Shown here piece after piece: positions 8,680 to 19,319 of a DNA stretch of 64,000 bases. The stretch covers positions 2,558,501 to 2,622,500 of the forward strand of contig NZ_JAIWOU010000001.1 of the NCBI RefSeq assembly GCF_021295395.1, read 5' to 3'. The notes under the pieces were generated by a model. That model worked only from the letters and a program-made list of their open reading frames with translations, was not told the DNA's origin and did no database searches. Made by a program: the position numbers and the translations under genes. This DNA is from Komagataeibacter sp. FNDCR2. GTDB taxonomy: Bacteria; Pseudomonadota; Alphaproteobacteria; Acetobacterales; Acetobacteraceae. Each line of letters opens with the position of its first letter. Position 1 is the first letter of the stretch.

Positions 8680-9870
8680 TCAGGGCACCAGCACCGTGGC
8701 GCTGGCCTGACTGGCGATCCCTTCCTCCCGCCCGGTAAAGCCCAGCCGTTCGGATGTCGTGGCCTTGACCGAAATCCGGTCGATATCCACCTTCAGCAGC
8801 TCGGCCAGTCGTGCGCGCATGGCCTCCGAATGCGGGCCGATCTTGGGGCGTTCGCAGATCAGCGTGACATCGGCGTTGACCAGCATGCCGCCGCGCTGGC
8901 GGATGCGCTCGCCCGCGTGGATGAGGAAGCGCGCGCTGTCGGCATCCTTCCACTGGTTCTGGCTGGGCGGGAAGTGACGGCCGATATCCCCTTCGGCCAG
9001 CGCGCCGTAAATCGCGTCGCACAGGGCGTGAATGCCCACATCCGCATCGGAATGCCCGGCAAGGCCGCGCGTGTGGGGCACGCTCACGCCGCACAGGATC
9101 AGGGGGCGGTTCTCGGCAAAGGCATGCACGTCATAGCCGATCCCGGTGCGCGGCAGCAGGGTCGGGCCGATCAGGCGTTCCAGGCGCACCAGATCCTCCT
9201 TGTAGGTCAGTTTGATATTGTCTTCCGAACCGGGAACGATGGCGACATGGTGCCCGGCCAGTTCCAGCAGGGCCGCGTCATCCGTCGCATCGGCGGCGGT
9301 GGCGGAGCGGTGCAGGTCGTGCAGTATCCCGAAGCGGAAGCCCTGCGGCGTCTGGGCGCGGAACAGGTCGGTGCGGGGCACGGTATCGGTGATGATGCCA
9401 TCACGCGCGCGCTTGATGGTGTCGGCCACCGGCACGGCGGGAATGGCGCCCGCATGGTGCGCAAGGGCCGCGATCACGCCCTGTGTCACGCTGGCGGGCA
9501 CGTACGGGCGCGCGCCGTCATGGATCAGCACCAGATCGGGGCGTTCGCCGGCGGGCAGGCGGTCAAGTGCTTCAAGCCCCGCGCTTACGCTGGCCTGGCG
9601 CGTATCGCCACCGGGCACGACCGGCAGGACCGCACAGGCTTCGGGGGCGAAACCCTCCAGCGCCGCGCCCAGCAGGGCCGGGTCGCCCACGGGCTGGATC
9701 ATCGCTACATGAGGGGCAAGGGCATCCGCCGCGTGGCGGATGACGGGCCGGCCGCCGAGCGTGACATACTGCTTGGCGACGGGGGTCGCGGTCTGGGCGC
9801 TGTACCGGCTGCCCTGACCCGCGGCGAGAAGAATGGCTGCAACACGCATGATGCGGAGCAATGCGGCCAT
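8680..9870 (-). CDS. ispDF: Bifunctional IspDF: MEP cytidylyltransferase / MECDP synthase
   Basis: A 396-residue fusion catalysing two non-consecutive steps of the MEP isoprenoid pathway. The IspD domain (about residues 8-230) starts [15 protein letters not shown] (nucleotide-binding loop) and has [11 protein letters not shown] and RAQTPQGFR. The IspF domain (about 240-396) has [39 protein letters not shown] and the C-terminal [17 protein letters not shown]. The metal ligands Asp and His of DVH are present. The fusion is typical of alphaproteobacteria. The start may be the internal ATG at 9849 ([11 protein letters not shown]), because neither start has a clear ribosome site. Confidence 0.95.
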   Translation of the reverse strand: MAALLRIMRVAAILLAAGQGSRYSAQTATPVAKQYVTLGGRPVIRHAADALAPHVAMIQPVGDPALLGAALEGFAPEACAVLPVVPGGDTRQASVSAGLEALDRLPAGERPDLVLIHDGARPYVPASVTQGVIAALAHHAGAIPAVPVADTIKRARDGIITDTVPRTDLFRAQTPQGFRFGILHDLHRSATAADATDDAALLELAGHHVAIVPGSEDNIKLTYKEDLVRLERLIGPTLLPRTGIGYDVHAFAENRPLILCGVSVPHTRGLAGHSDADVGIHALCDAIYGALAEGDIGRHFPPSQNQWKDADSARFLIHAGERIRQRGGMLVNADVTLICERPKIGPHSEAMRARLAELLKVDIDRISVKATTSERLGFTGREEGIASQASATVLVP

Positions 9871-9952
9871 GTGGCCCGCGCGTCAAGCATTGTGCGGTGA
9901 CAACCTGCCCGCGCCGCGGCACGAAAATGTTTCCCGAATGCACTGAAGCTGA

Positions 9953-9981
9953 TTGCACGGGGCGGCGGGAGGGGGTATTCT
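9953..9981 (+). promoter_or_regulatory. Putative sigma-70 promoter for the dusB-ntrBC-ntrYX-hfq-hflX run
   Basis: TTGCAC (9953-9958) and TATTCT (9976-9981) are separated by exactly 17 bases, matching the -35/-10 spacing of housekeeping promoters. It lies in the 207-base gap between the divergent ispDF and dusB, about 100 bases before dusB, and points towards it. The long leader contains an AT-rich patch (9982-10020). No experimental support is visible. Confidence 0.5.
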
Positions 9982-10077
9982 GCCTAAATCATAAGCATTA
10001 TTGGCGGATATTTTAGCCGGCATGCCCTTTAATGCCGCCGCGGGGGCGGCCGGGAGGCTGGCGGGGAAGCGGGGTTC

Positions 10078-11139
10078 ATGTCGTCTCAACTGCTGTCGCC
10101 CATTGACCTGGGGGGTGGGGTCGTCCTGCGGGCGCCGGTCATCCTGGCGCCCATGGCCGGGGTGACCGACCTGCCGTTCCGCAGGCTGGCGCGCAGGCTG
10201 GGGGCCGGGCTGGTCGTGTCGGAAATGATCGCGTCCTGGGCCATGGTGCGGGAGAACGAGAACACCCTGCGCATGGCCGAGGTGGCGGATGACGGCCCCA
10301 ATTCCGTCCAGCTTGCCGGTTGCGACCCCGACGCCATGGGGCAGGCCGCGCGGATCGCGGTCGATCGCGGGGCGGATATCATCGACATCAATTTCGGCTG
10401 TCCGGTCAAGAAAGTGGCGGTGGGCCAGCTTGCCGGGTCCGCCCTCATGCGTGATGAAGTCCAGGCCGCGCGCCTGCTCGAAGGGGTGGTCCGCGCCGTT
10501 GACGTGCCGGTCACGCTCAAGATGCGCATGGGCTGGGACCATGACAGCCTCAACGCCCCCGCCCTTGCCCGGATTGCACAGGAATCGGGCATCCGGATGG
10601 TGACGGTGCACGGGCGCACCCGCCAGCAGTTCTATAACGGCACGGCGGACTGGCATTTCGTGCGCAGGGTGGTCGATGCGGTGTCGCTGCCGGTCATCGT
10701 CAATGGGGATATCCTTACGGTGGCGGATGCGCGCGTGGCGCTGGAGCGTTCGGGCGCGCAGGGTGTCATGATCGGCCGTGGCTGCTACGGCCGCCCGTGG
10801 TTTCTGGCGCAGGTGGCGCAGGCGCTCATGGAGGGCACGGAGGTGGCCGAGCCCGACCTCGCGGCGGAAAAGGCCATCGTGCTGGAACATTACGGCATGA
10901 TGATCGACCATTTCGGCGCCCATCCCGGCCTTCGGCTCGCGCGCAAGCATGTCTCATGGTATTCGGCGGGGCTGCCGGGTTCGGCGGGTTTCCGCGCCGC
11001 GGTCAACCGGGTCGATACGGTGGACGCCGCCATCGCCATGATCCATGAATTCTACGACCGCCAGATCGCCGCGGGCACCGTGCGCGGCCCGCGCCCTTCG
11101 ACCGTGGAGGCGGAAAAGGCCGCGGCGCAGGCGGCATGA
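10078..11139 (+). CDS. dusB: tRNA-dihydrouridine synthase (DusB/NifR3)
   Basis: A 353-residue FMN enzyme that reduces uridine to dihydrouridine in tRNA. The TIM-barrel signature VILAPMAGVTDLPFRRLARR (residues 21-40) is followed by QLAGCDP, the active-site segment INFGCPVKKV with catalytic Cys108, VTLKMRMGWD, VTVHGRTRQQFYNG and VIVNGDI. The NifR3/DusB position directly upstream of ntrB-ntrC is a well-known alphaproteobacterial arrangement. It is the first gene of a tightly packed run, and its TGA overlaps the ntrB ATG (ATGA). Confidence 0.95.
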   Translation: MSSQLLSPIDLGGGVVLRAPVILAPMAGVTDLPFRRLARRLGAGLVVSEMIASWAMVRENENTLRMAEVADDGPNSVQLAGCDPDAMGQAARIAVDRGADIIDINFGCPVKKVAVGQLAGSALMRDEVQAARLLEGVVRAVDVPVTLKMRMGWDHDSLNAPALARIAQESGIRMVTVHGRTRQQFYNGTADWHFVRRVVDAVSLPVIVNGDILTVADARVALERSGAQGVMIGRGCYGRPWFLAQVAQALMEGTEVAEPDLAAEKAIVLEHYGMMIDHFGAHPGLRLARKHVSWYSAGLPGSAGFRAAVNRVDTVDAAIAMIHEFYDRQIAAGTVRGPRPSTVEAEKAAAQAA

Positions 11140-12278
11140 GGGACAGCCCCATCCCCCCATCGGCCCATGTACCGTGCGCGCCGGACAACGTGACGGGCAA
11201 TGGCCGGGTCATACTCGATTCGCTGGCGCTGCCGGTCATGGTCGTGCGGGCGGATAACAGCATTGGCTACGTGAACAGCGCGGCGGAACCCTTTTTCGGC
11301 ATGTCGCGCGCGCATCTGGCGCAGTCGCGGCTGACCGGCATCCTGCCGGAGGACAATCCGCTTTTCCTGCTGATGGAGCAGGTGCGCGCGCAGGACCACA
11401 CCGTGGTCGAGCATGAGGTCACGCTGGAAAGCCCCCGGCTGTACCGCACCGGTGTTACCGTGCAGGGCGCGCCCGTGCCGGAGGAGCCGGGATCGGTTGT
11501 CCTGACATTCCATGATTTTTCAGCCGTGCGGGTGCTGGACCGGCAGCTCACCTTCCGTTCGGCGGCGCGCAGCGTGGCGGGCATGGCGGCCATCCTGGCG
11601 CATGAGGTCAAGAACCCGCTTTCGGGCATTCGCGGGGCGGCGCAGCTTCTGGAAACATCGGTGGGCGAGTCCGATCGTGAACTGGCCGTGCTGATTCAGG
11701 ACGAGGTCAACCGCATCCGCGACCTGGTGGACCGGATGGACATGTTCAGCGACCGCCCGATAGAGCGCAGGCCGGTCAACATCCACCGGGTGCTGGAGCA
11801 TGTGCGCATGCTCGCGCAGCAGGGGTTCGCGGCGGATATCCGCTTTCACGAAGTCTATGACCCGTCATTGCCGCCGGTATGGGGCAATCGCGACCAGCTG
11901 GTGCAGGTGCTGCTCAATCTTGTAAAGAACGCGGCGGAAGCCCTGCACGGCCATGTGGACGGCGCGGCCCCGCCCGAAATCACGCTGACAACCGGCTACC
12001 GCCCCGGCATATGGGTATCCACCGGCGGCGGGCAGCGCGTGCAGTTGCCGCTGCTGGTGTCGGTGCGTGACAACGGGCCGGGTATTGCGGAAAACATCCG
12101 CCCGCATCTGTTCGAACCCTTCCTTACGACCAAGGCCACGGGCAGCGGGCTGGGGCTGGCGCTTGCGGGCAAGATCGTGGGAGACCACGGCGGCGTGATC
12201 GAGGTGGAAAGCCAGCCCGGCTGTACCGAAGTGCTGCTTCACCTGCCTGTTGTGACTGAGGAGTGGGGCGCGTCGTGA
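11136..12278 (+). CDS. ntrB: Nitrogen regulation sensor histidine kinase NtrB (GlnL)
   Basis: A 380-residue cytoplasmic histidine kinase with no membrane segment. It has an N-terminal PAS domain (residues about 28-130, LALPVMVVRADNSIGYVNSAAE), a dimerisation/phosphoacceptor domain with AHEVKNPLSGIRGAAQLL (His156), an N box (LVQVLLNLVKNAAEAL), a DNGPGI G1 box and GSGLGLALAGKI G2 box. NtrB phosphorylates or dephosphorylates NtrC according to PII signalling of nitrogen status. It overlaps dusB and is followed after 35 bases by ntrC. Confidence 0.95.
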   Translation: MRDSPIPPSAHVPCAPDNVTGNGRVILDSLALPVMVVRADNSIGYVNSAAEPFFGMSRAHLAQSRLTGILPEDNPLFLLMEQVRAQDHTVVEHEVTLESPRLYRTGVTVQGAPVPEEPGSVVLTFHDFSAVRVLDRQLTFRSAARSVAGMAAILAHEVKNPLSGIRGAAQLLETSVGESDRELAVLIQDEVNRIRDLVDRMDMFSDRPIERRPVNIHRVLEHVRMLAQQGFAADIRFHEVYDPSLPPVWGNRDQLVQVLLNLVKNAAEALHGHVDGAAPPEITLTTGYRPGIWVSTGGGQRVQLPLLVSVRDNGPGIAENIRPHLFEPFLTTKATGSGLGLALAGKIVGDHGGVIEVESQPGCTEVLLHLPVVTEEWGAS

Positions 12279-12313
12279 ACCGCCCCGTGCCGGATCTGAG
12301 AGATTTATAGCGT

Positions 12314-13765
12314 ATGTCGCTACCGACCATTCTTGTCGCGGATGATGACCGTTCCATCCGCACGGTACTGAGCCAGGCGCTGGGGCGCGGGGGCTATCAG
12401 GTGCGCGCCACCGCGCAGGCCGCCACCCTGTGGCAATGGATAGAGGAAGGCGAGGGCGACCTCGTGATTACCGATGTCGTGATGCCCGATGAAAACGGGC
12501 TGGACCTGATCCCGCGCATCCGGCGTATCCGCCCCGACCTGCGGGTCGTGGTCATGAGCGCGCAGTCCACGCTCATGACGGCGGTGAAGGCGACCCAGCG
12601 CGGCGCGTTCGAATACCTGCCCAAGCCCTTTGACCTCAAGGAAGTGCTGGCGCTGGTGGCCCGCGCGCTGGCCACGCCCGCCACCCCCGTCACCCCCATG
12701 GCGGCCCCCGCGCCCGACGAGCAGATGTCGCTGATCGGGCGTTCGGTCGTGATGCAGGACATCTACCGCATCATCGCCCGGCTCACGACATCGGACCTGA
12801 CCGTCATGATCGGGGGCGAGAGCGGAACCGGCAAGGAACTGGTGGCGCGCGCCCTGCATGAATACGGGCGCAGGCGCACGGGGCCGTTTGTCGCGATCAA
12901 CATGGCGGCCATTCCGCGCAACCTGATCGAGAGCGAACTGTTCGGCCATGAGCGCGGCGCCTTCAGCGGGGCGACCAACCGTGTCGCGGGCCGTTTCGAG
13001 CAGGCGGCGGGCGGCACGCTGTTCCTTGATGAGATCGGGGACATGCCGCCCGAGGCCCAGACCCGGCTGCTGCGCGTGCTGCAGGATGGCGAATTCACGA
13101 CAGTAGGCGGCACCACGCCCATCCGCGCCAATGTGCGCATCATCGCCGCCACCCATCGCGACCTGCGGCAGGCCATCCGCGCGGGCACCTTCCGCGAGGA
13201 CCTGTACTACCGCCTGAACGTGGTGCCCATGCGCCTGCCCCCCCTGCGTGAGCGGGTGGAGGACATCCCCCTCCTGGCGCGTCATTTCCTGAACATGAAC
13301 GCCCATGACAGCGGCATGATCCGCGTGCTGGACGAGGAGGCGGTGACCCGCCTGCAGGGCTATCGCTGGCCGGGAAACGTGCGTGAGCTTGAAAACCTCA
13401 TGTGCCGGATCATCGCGCTGCATCCGCAGGAACATATCGGCGCGGACATCATTGACGCCGAACTGAACGAATCCGGCGGCGCGCTGGCCGGGGCGGAGGG
13501 CGAAGGCGGCGGGGCGGGCGAGACCCTGTCCGAAGCCGTGACCCGCCACCTGCGGCGCTTCCTGTCTTCCGGGCAGGACGGGATGCCCATGAGCGATATT
13601 TACGACAAGGTCATCGCCGAGGTCGAACGCCCGCTGATTTCCATGACCCTGTCCGCCACGCGCGGCAACCAGATCCGCGCCGCCGCCATGCTGGGGCTGA
13701 ACCGCAACACGTTGCGCAAGAAGATACGGGATCTGGACATCCCGGTGGTGCGCGGCGGCGCATGA
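12314..13765 (+). CDS. ntrC: Nitrogen regulation response regulator NtrC
   Basis: A 483-residue sigma-54 activator. The receiver domain (1-120) has the acidic pocket Asp10-12, phosphoacceptor Asp54 ([12 protein letters not shown]) and Lys in LPKPF. The AAA+ domain has Walker A GESGTGKE, Walker [11 protein letters not shown] and sigma-54 contact loop [10 protein letters not shown], where the canonical GAFTGA reads GAFSGA, a conservative change. The C-terminal Fis-type helix-turn-helix contains [21 protein letters not shown]. It is paired with ntrB upstream and overlaps ntrY downstream (ATGA). Confidence 0.95.
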   Translation: MSLPTILVADDDRSIRTVLSQALGRGGYQVRATAQAATLWQWIEEGEGDLVITDVVMPDENGLDLIPRIRRIRPDLRVVVMSAQSTLMTAVKATQRGAFEYLPKPFDLKEVLALVARALATPATPVTPMAAPAPDEQMSLIGRSVVMQDIYRIIARLTTSDLTVMIGGESGTGKELVARALHEYGRRRTGPFVAINMAAIPRNLIESELFGHERGAFSGATNRVAGRFEQAAGGTLFLDEIGDMPPEAQTRLLRVLQDGEFTTVGGTTPIRANVRIIAATHRDLRQAIRAGTFREDLYYRLNVVPMRLPPLRERVEDIPLLARHFLNMNAHDSGMIRVLDEEAVTRLQGYRWPGNVRELENLMCRIIALHPQEHIGADIIDAELNESGGALAGAEGEGGGAGETLSEAVTRHLRRFLSSGQDGMPMSDIYDKVIAEVERPLISMTLSATRGNQIRAAAMLGLNRNTLRKKIRDLDIPVVRGGA

Positions 13766-16029
13766 GCGCAGGGGACACACCGCGCCCCGGTCCCGCCTAC
13801 CGGCTGGCGCGGCGCATGCTGGACATGCTGGTGCGCCGCAATGTGGCGCTGGTGCTGGTGCTTCTGGCGCTGGTGCTGGGGGTCGCGACCTTCGTGGTGC
13901 TGTCGGGGGGGCGTTCGCTTGCGCACCATCCGCAGATTCAGGCGCTGGTCTTTGTCCTGAACTTCCTTGTGCTGCTGCTGCTCGCGACCTCGCTGACCGA
14001 AAAGGTCGGGCGCGTGCTGGCCGAACGGCGCAGCGGGCTGGCGGGCGCGCGGCTGCATGTGCGGCTGGTGACGCTGTTCGGCATCGTGGCGGTCGCGCCG
14101 ACCATCGTGGTGGGCATCTTCGCGGCCGTGTTCTTTCACTACGGCATCCAGATCTGGTTCAGCGACCGGGTCAACACCGCGCTGAACGAGGCGCTGGAAA
14201 CATCGCGCGGCTACCTGCAGGAACATAACGCCAATATCCGCACGGAAGCCTTCTCGCTGGCCAACTACCTTGTCAGCGCGCAGAACGGCCTGTCCGGTTC
14301 GGGGGGGGACCTGCTGCATGATTCGGATGCGCTGTCGCAGGTGCTGGATTCGCAGGCGACCCTGCGCGGGCTGGATGTGGCGGTGGTGTACGACCCGTTC
14401 ACCAACACGGTGGTCGCGTCCGGCGGGCTGATGGGGCGCACGGCCAACCTGCGCGACCTGCCGCCGCCGGCCGCGACCCTCATGGCGCGGACCAATGAAA
14501 TCGCCATCCTGGATTCGGCGGATGAAAAGACCGTCCGCGCCGTGGTCACGCTGGGCGATACGCCCCCGCTCATGCTCATGATCGCACGCCCGGTCGATCC
14601 CGACATCCTCGAACACATGCACCGCACCGAGCAGGTGGTAGCCGACTACCAGCGCCTGAACGGCAACCGCGCCAAGATCCAGTTCACCTTCGTGCTGATC
14701 TTCGCCCTTGTCGCCGTGCTGGTGCTGGGGGCCGCGATCCTGATCGGGCTCATGCTCGCCAACCAGATCGTCCGCCCGCTGGGGCTGCTCATCCTGGCTT
14801 CCGAGCGGGTGAGCAAGGGCATGCTGGACAGCAACGTGCCCGAAGGCGACCGTGATGACGAGGTCTCCAGCCTGTCACGCGCCTTCAACCGCATGACCAC
14901 CCAGCTTGCCACCCAGCGCGCGGAACTGGTCAACGCCACCAACCAGATCAATGAACGCCGCCGCTTTACCGAAGCCGTGCTGGCTGGCGTATCGGCGGGT
15001 GTGATCGGGCTGGACTCCCAGCGCATGATCGAACTGCCCAACCGGGCGGCCAGCGTGCTGCTGCACCGCGACATGGCCGCCAGCGTGGGCCGTCCGCTGA
15101 TCGAGGTGGTGCCCGAACTGACCGGCATGCTCGACCGCATCGCCCATGACGGCGCACGTGAACTGACGGGCGAGGTGCAGGTGCTGGCGGGCGGGCGGGC
15201 CTGCACCCTGCTGGTCCGAATCGGCGCGGAAATGCAGAGCACCATGACCGGCGATTTCGCTGACGGATATGTGGTCACATTTGACGACATAACAGCCTTG
15301 CAGGTAGCGCAGCGCAAGGCCGCGTGGGCGGACGTGGCGCGGCGCATCGCCCATGAGATCAAGAACCCGCTCACCCCCATCCAGCTCGCGGCCGAACGGC
15401 TCAAGCGCCGCTTCCTGCGCGAGATCGCATCCGACCCCGATACCTTCGCCCAGTGCGTGGACACGATCATCCGCCACGTGGGCGATATCGGGCGCATGGT
15501 GGATGAATTTTCCGCCTTCGCGCGCATGCCGCAGCCGGTCATGCGTGTGGAGGACCTCTCACGCATCGTGCGCGAGGCGCTGATCCTGCAACGCAACGCC
15601 CACCCCGAAATCCGCTACGAGGTCAGCCTGCCCGACCGGGGGCCACTGGTGAACTGTGACCGCAGGCTGGTGGGCCAGGCGCTGACCAACCTGTTGCAGA
15701 ACGCGGCCGACGCCATCGCCATGCGCCCCCCGCGTGAGGCGGCGGGCGGGGATGGCGTGATCGGCACGATCCGTATTACATTGAGCCATAATGGCCCGAA
15801 CGTCGTGCTTGCCATCGCGGATGACGGTATCGGGCTGCCAGTCGAGGACCGCGCCCGACTGACCGAGCCGTATGTGACCCACAAGCCCAAGGGAACCGGC
15901 CTGGGCCTTGCGATCGTCAAGAAGATTCTTGAGGATCATGGCGGAAGCATCGGGCTTGAGGACCGCGCCGGAGGCAGGGGAGCTGTGTCGACGTTGATTT
16001 TGCCGATAAAGGACGACCATGGGGCATGA
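13762..16029 (+). CDS. ntrY: Membrane sensor histidine kinase NtrY
   Basis: A 755-residue inner-membrane kinase. It has two N-terminal hydrophobic segments ([20 protein letters not shown] and the [14 protein letters not shown] region), a third near residues 93-115, a periplasmic sensor region, and a fourth ([20 protein letters not shown]) near residue 315. These are followed by a HAMP domain, a PAS domain, the phosphoacceptor [18 protein letters not shown] (His531) and the ATPase boxes [18 protein letters not shown] and [12 protein letters not shown]. NtrY pairs with NtrX in alphaproteobacteria for nitrogen, redox or envelope-related control. A G8 run at 14301-14308 is read in frame. It overlaps ntrX by 11 bases. 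Confidence 0.95.
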   Translation: MSAGDTPRPGPAYRLARRMLDMLVRRNVALVLVLLALVLGVATFVVLSGGRSLAHHPQIQALVFVLNFLVLLLLATSLTEKVGRVLAERRSGLAGARLHVRLVTLFGIVAVAPTIVVGIFAAVFFHYGIQIWFSDRVNTALNEALETSRGYLQEHNANIRTEAFSLANYLVSAQNGLSGSGGDLLHDSDALSQVLDSQATLRGLDVAVVYDPFTNTVVASGGLMGRTANLRDLPPPAATLMARTNEIAILDSADEKTVRAVVTLGDTPPLMLMIARPVDPDILEHMHRTEQVVADYQRLNGNRAKIQFTFVLIFALVAVLVLGAAILIGLMLANQIVRPLGLLILASERVSKGMLDSNVPEGDRDDEVSSLSRAFNRMTTQLATQRAELVNATNQINERRRFTEAVLAGVSAGVIGLDSQRMIELPNRAASVLLHRDMAASVGRPLIEVVPELTGMLDRIAHDGARELTGEVQVLAGGRACTLLVRIGAEMQSTMTGDFADGYVVTFDDITALQVAQRKAAWADVARRIAHEIKNPLTPIQLAAERLKRRFLREIASDPDTFAQCVDTIIRHVGDIGRMVDEFSAFARMPQPVMRVEDLSRIVREALILQRNAHPEIRYEVSLPDRGPLVNCDRRLVGQALTNLLQNAADAIAMRPPREAAGGDGVIGTIRITLSHNGPNVVLAIADDGIGLPVEDRARLTEPYVTHKPKGTGLGLAIVKKILEDHGGSIGLEDRAGGRGAVSTLILPIKDDHGA

Positions 16030-17410
16030 AATCCTGATCGTTGATGACGAGCCGGATATACGGCTTCTTATCGAGGGCATTCTGGCCGATGAGGGATACG
16101 AGACCCGGCTCGCGGCCGATTCCGATTCCGCCATCGCCGCTTTCAGGGAACGTCGGCCCGCGCTTGTCGTGCTGGACGTGTGGCTTCAGGGGTCGCGGCT
16201 TGACGGGCTGGGCATCCTCAACGTCCTGCACAAGGAGGAGCCGTCCATCCCGGTCATCATGATCTCGGGGCACGGGACGATCGAGACCGCCGTGGCCGCC
16301 CTCCAGCACGGCGCGTATGACTTTATCGAAAAACCCTTTCAGGCCGACCGGCTGCTTGTGGTGGTGCGGCGCGCGCTCGAGGCCTCGCGCCTTGCGCGTG
16401 AAAACGCGGAACTGCGCCTGCGCGTGGGCTCCAGCACGGTGCTGGAGGGCCGCAGCGTCGCCATCGCCGCCGTGCGCAACCAGATCGACCGCGTGGCGCC
16501 CACCGGCTCGCGCGTGCTGATTTCCGGCGCGGCGGGCACGGGCAAGGAAGTGGCGGCGCGGATGATCCACGCCAGTTCCCGCCGGGCGGAGGGGCCATTC
16601 ATCGCCCTGAACTGCGCCACACTCGCGCCCGGCCGGTTTGAAGAAGAGCTTTTCGGCATCGAGGGCGGGGAAAACGGTGCCGGCCGGCGCACCGGCGTGC
16701 TTGAGCGCGCCCATGGCGGCACGCTCCTGCTGGATGAAGTGTCGGATATGCCGCTGGAAACGCAGGGCAAGATCGTGCGGGCGCTGCAGGACCAGACCTT
16801 CGAGAGGCTGGGCGGCGCGCGGCGGGTCAAGGTGGATGTGCGCGTGCTGGCGACCACCAACCGTGATCTCCAGTCCGAGATCGCGCTGGGGCGCTTCCGC
16901 GAGGATCTGTACTACCGGCTTGCCGTCGTGCCGCTGCGCATTCCCGGCCTGCGCGAACGGCGCGAGGACATACCCGAACTGGCGCGCATGTTCCTTGACC
17001 GCGCGGCCGAGAACGCGGGCCTGCCGCTGCGCGAACTGTCGGGCGATGCGATTGCGGCGCTGCAGAGCTATGAATGGCCCGGCAACGTGCGCGAACTGCG
17101 CAATCTCATGGAGCGGCTGCTGATCATGATGCCGGGCAACAGCTCGGATCCCATACGGGCCGACATGCTGCCCTCCACCGTGGGGGATGGCGCGCCCGCG
17201 CTGCTCAAGTTCGATTCTGACGAGGATGTGATGAGCCTTCCCCTGCGGGAAGCGCGCGACCTGTTCGAGACCCAGTACCTGCAGGCGCAGCTCCTGCGCT
17301 TTGGTGGAAATATCAGCCGGACCGCGGGATTTGTGGGGATGGAGCGCAGTGCGCTGCATCGCAAGCTCAAGCAGCTTGGCGTCACGTCCGAGGACCGCAA
17401 CGCCGGATGA
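16019..17410 (+). CDS. ntrX: Response regulator NtrX
   Basis: A 463-residue NtrC-family regulator. The receiver has Asp9-10 and phosphoacceptor Asp53 (VVLDVWLQG). The AAA+ domain has a Walker A-like GAAGTGKE and LLLDEVSDMP. At the position of the sigma-54 contact loop the sequence is FGIEGGENGAGRRTG, so GAFTGA is absent. The protein therefore probably does not drive sigma-54 open-complex formation. The C-terminal Fis-like helix-turn-helix has GNISRTAGFVGMERSALHRKL. The start overlaps ntrY. The partner kinase assignment follows from position and family. Confidence 0.95.
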   Translation: MGHEILIVDDEPDIRLLIEGILADEGYETRLAADSDSAIAAFRERRPALVVLDVWLQGSRLDGLGILNVLHKEEPSIPVIMISGHGTIETAVAALQHGAYDFIEKPFQADRLLVVVRRALEASRLARENAELRLRVGSSTVLEGRSVAIAAVRNQIDRVAPTGSRVLISGAAGTGKEVAARMIHASSRRAEGPFIALNCATLAPGRFEEELFGIEGGENGAGRRTGVLERAHGGTLLLDEVSDMPLETQGKIVRALQDQTFERLGGARRVKVDVRVLATTNRDLQSEIALGRFREDLYYRLAVVPLRIPGLRERREDIPELARMFLDRAAENAGLPLRELSGDAIAALQSYEWPGNVRELRNLMERLLIMMPGNSSDPIRADMLPSTVGDGAPALLKFDSDEDVMSLPLREARDLFETQYLQAQLLRFGGNISRTAGFVGMERSALHRKLKQLGVTSEDRNAG

Positions 17411-17535
17411 GCTTTTGCCCACTGCGCGCATGACTGCTACACAACGAACTGTGATACGGATGGTGGCAACGCCGTAGCATGACACGCGACTGTGCCGTGT
17501 AAGTCCGCCCAACAAGCAACAAGTAAGGCCCTGCC

Positions 17536-17820
17536 GTGGCAAAAGAACCTTCACAGAATGTACAGGACGTCTTTCTCAACCACGTCCGCCGGTCGAAAAC
17601 GCCGGTCACCATTTTCCTCGTCAACGGTGTCAAGCTTCAGGGCATCATAACGTGGTTTGACAACTTCTCCGTCCTGCTGCGGCGCGACGGGCATACCCAG
17701 CTTGTCTACAAGCACGCGATCAGCACGGTCATGCCGGCCACGCCGGTCAGCCTGTTCGAACCCCCGGCCGAGACCGAAGACACACCGGAGCGCGCGGTGA
17801 CGGATGGCAACCCGTCGTGA
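17536..17820 (+). CDS. hfq: RNA chaperone Hfq (GTG start)
   Basis: A 94-residue Sm-like RNA chaperone that pairs small RNAs with mRNAs. Sm1 is [23 protein letters not shown] and Sm2 is [10 protein letters not shown], with the usual [10 protein letters not shown]-terminus that forms the proximal face. Translation starts at GTG 17536, with AAGTAAGG upstream as ribosome site; no ATG precedes the conserved N-terminus in frame. The acidic C-terminal tail is short. The stop overlaps the GTG start of hflX, the classic hfq-hflX pair. Confidence 0.96.
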   Translation: MAKEPSQNVQDVFLNHVRRSKTPVTIFLVNGVKLQGIITWFDNFSVLLRRDGHTQLVYKHAISTVMPATPVSLFEPPAETEDTPERAVTDGNPS

Positions 17821-19130
17821 CGGCGGGGGTGCCCCCTGCTTCGGCCACGCGCGCGGCCGTCATCCTGCCGTGGGAACGTCCTGACCGCCATGACGACGCC
17901 CGCGCCGCCGAGGCCCGGCTGGAGGAAGCGGTAGGTCTGGCCGCCTCCATCGGGCTGGTCGTGGTCTGCCAGGCGGTGCTGCTGCTGCGCGCGCGCAAGC
18001 CCGCCACCCTGCTGGGGACGGGGCAGGTCGATTCGCTCAAGGAGACGGTCAAGGCCGACAACATCACCGTCGTCATCATCGATTCCCGCCTGACCCCGGT
18101 GCAGCAGCGCAACCTTGAGCGCGCGCTGGGCTGCAAGGTGATCGACCGGACCGCGCTGATCCTTGACATCTTTGGCGAACGCGCGGCCACGCGTGAGGGC
18201 ACGCTCCAGGTCGAGCTTGCGCATCTGGAATACCAGCGCAGCCGCCTTGTGCGGACATGGACGCATCTTGAACGCCAGCGCGGTGGTTTCGGCTTCCTCG
18301 GCGGCCCCGGCGAGACCCAGATCGAGGCCGACCGCCGCATGATCGGCGACCGGATCGTGCGCCTCAAGCGCGAGCTGGAGCAGGTCCGCCGCACCCGTGG
18401 CCTGCACCGGCAGGCGCGCCGCCGCGTGCCGTTCCCCATCGTCGCACTGGTGGGCTACACCAATGCGGGCAAGTCCACCCTGTTCAATGCGCTGACCGGG
18501 GCCAGCGTTTATGCGCAGGACCAGCTTTTCGCGACACTCGACCCGACCATGCGCAGCATCCAGCTTCCATCGGGGCGGCGGGTCATCCTGTCGGACACGG
18601 TGGGGTTCATCAGTGACCTGCCGACCGAACTGATCGCCGCCTTCCGCGCGACGCTGGAGGAAGTGGCGGAAGCCGACATCATCCTGCACGTGCGCGATGT
18701 CGCCCACCCCGACAGCGCATCGCAGCGCGACGACGTGATCGAGGTGCTGGAGGGCATGGCCCGCAACGGCACGATCGAGCCGGACTGGCAGTCCCGCGTG
18801 ATCGAGGTGCTGAACAAGGCCGACCTGGTGGGCGGGCGCGACGCGGTGGGCGCGCGTCCGGGCAATGTAGTCATCTCGGCCATTACCGGCGACGGCCTGC
18901 CCGAACTGCTGGCCGCGATTGACGAACGCATGACGCGCACGATGGAAGTCGCCGCCTACCGCGTGCCGCTGGCGCAGGGGGCGGCCATGGCGTGGCTGTA
19001 CGAGCATGGCGAAGTGACGGAGCGCACGGACGGGGAGGACGGGGCCGAGATGACCGTCCGGCTTTCCCCCGCCAATCGCGCACGTTTCGAACTCCAGTTC
19101 GGCGCCATGGTGACCTGCCTGCGCGACTGA
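17817..19130 (+). CDS. hflX: Ribosome-associated GTPase HflX (GTG start)
   Basis: A 437-residue GTPase that splits or rescues stalled 70S ribosomes. The N-terminal HflX domain includes [13 protein letters not shown] and [21 protein letters not shown]. The glycine-rich linker is [15 protein letters not shown]. The G domain has G1 [11 protein letters not shown]3 DTVGF and G4 NKAD. Translation starts at a GTG that overlaps the hfq stop codon (GTGA), so output of hflX is coupled to hfq. It closes the ntr-hfq run; a hairpin without a T run follows. Confidence 0.95.
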   Translation: MTAGVPPASATRAAVILPWERPDRHDDARAAEARLEEAVGLAASIGLVVVCQAVLLLRARKPATLLGTGQVDSLKETVKADNITVVIIDSRLTPVQQRNLERALGCKVIDRTALILDIFGERAATREGTLQVELAHLEYQRSRLVRTWTHLERQRGGFGFLGGPGETQIEADRRMIGDRIVRLKRELEQVRRTRGLHRQARRRVPFPIVALVGYTNAGKSTLFNALTGASVYAQDQLFATLDPTMRSIQLPSGRRVILSDTVGFISDLPTELIAAFRATLEEVAEADIILHVRDVAHPDSASQRDDVIEVLEGMARNGTIEPDWQSRVIEVLNKADLVGGRDAVGARPGNVVISAITGDGLPELLAAIDERMTRTMEVAAYRVPLAQGAAMAWLYEHGEVTERTDGEDGAEMTVRLSPANRARFELQFGAMVTCLRD

Positions 19131-19233
19131 GCACCCGGCCGCGCACTGACTGTCCTGTGACCATGGGCGGGGTGGAAAATGCGCCGCCACGGGCGCATGG
19201 AAGATGGTGGCGGAAGACGGCTTCGGCAGGCCC

Positions 19234-19255
19234 CCCTCCGGACGAACCCGGAGGG
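19234..19255 (+). other. Hairpin between hflX and hisN
   Basis: CCCTCCGG (19234-19241) and CCGGAGGG (19248-19255) form an 8-base-pair stem with a 6-base loop. There is no T run after it, so it is not a canonical intrinsic terminator. It may be an mRNA 3'-end stabiliser or have no function. Confidence 0.3.
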
Positions 19256-19319
19256 CCGGGCCCCGGCGGCGGACCTTTTGAAACGGTCTTCATGGGACAG
19301 TAGCGCGACGGAGGCGGCA

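Noticed and set aside
19179-19319. N-terminal extension of HisN
   Set aside because: It is Arg- and Gly-rich, lacks a ribosome site and passes through a hairpin; ATG 19320 has GGAGG upstream and begins at the conserved domain.
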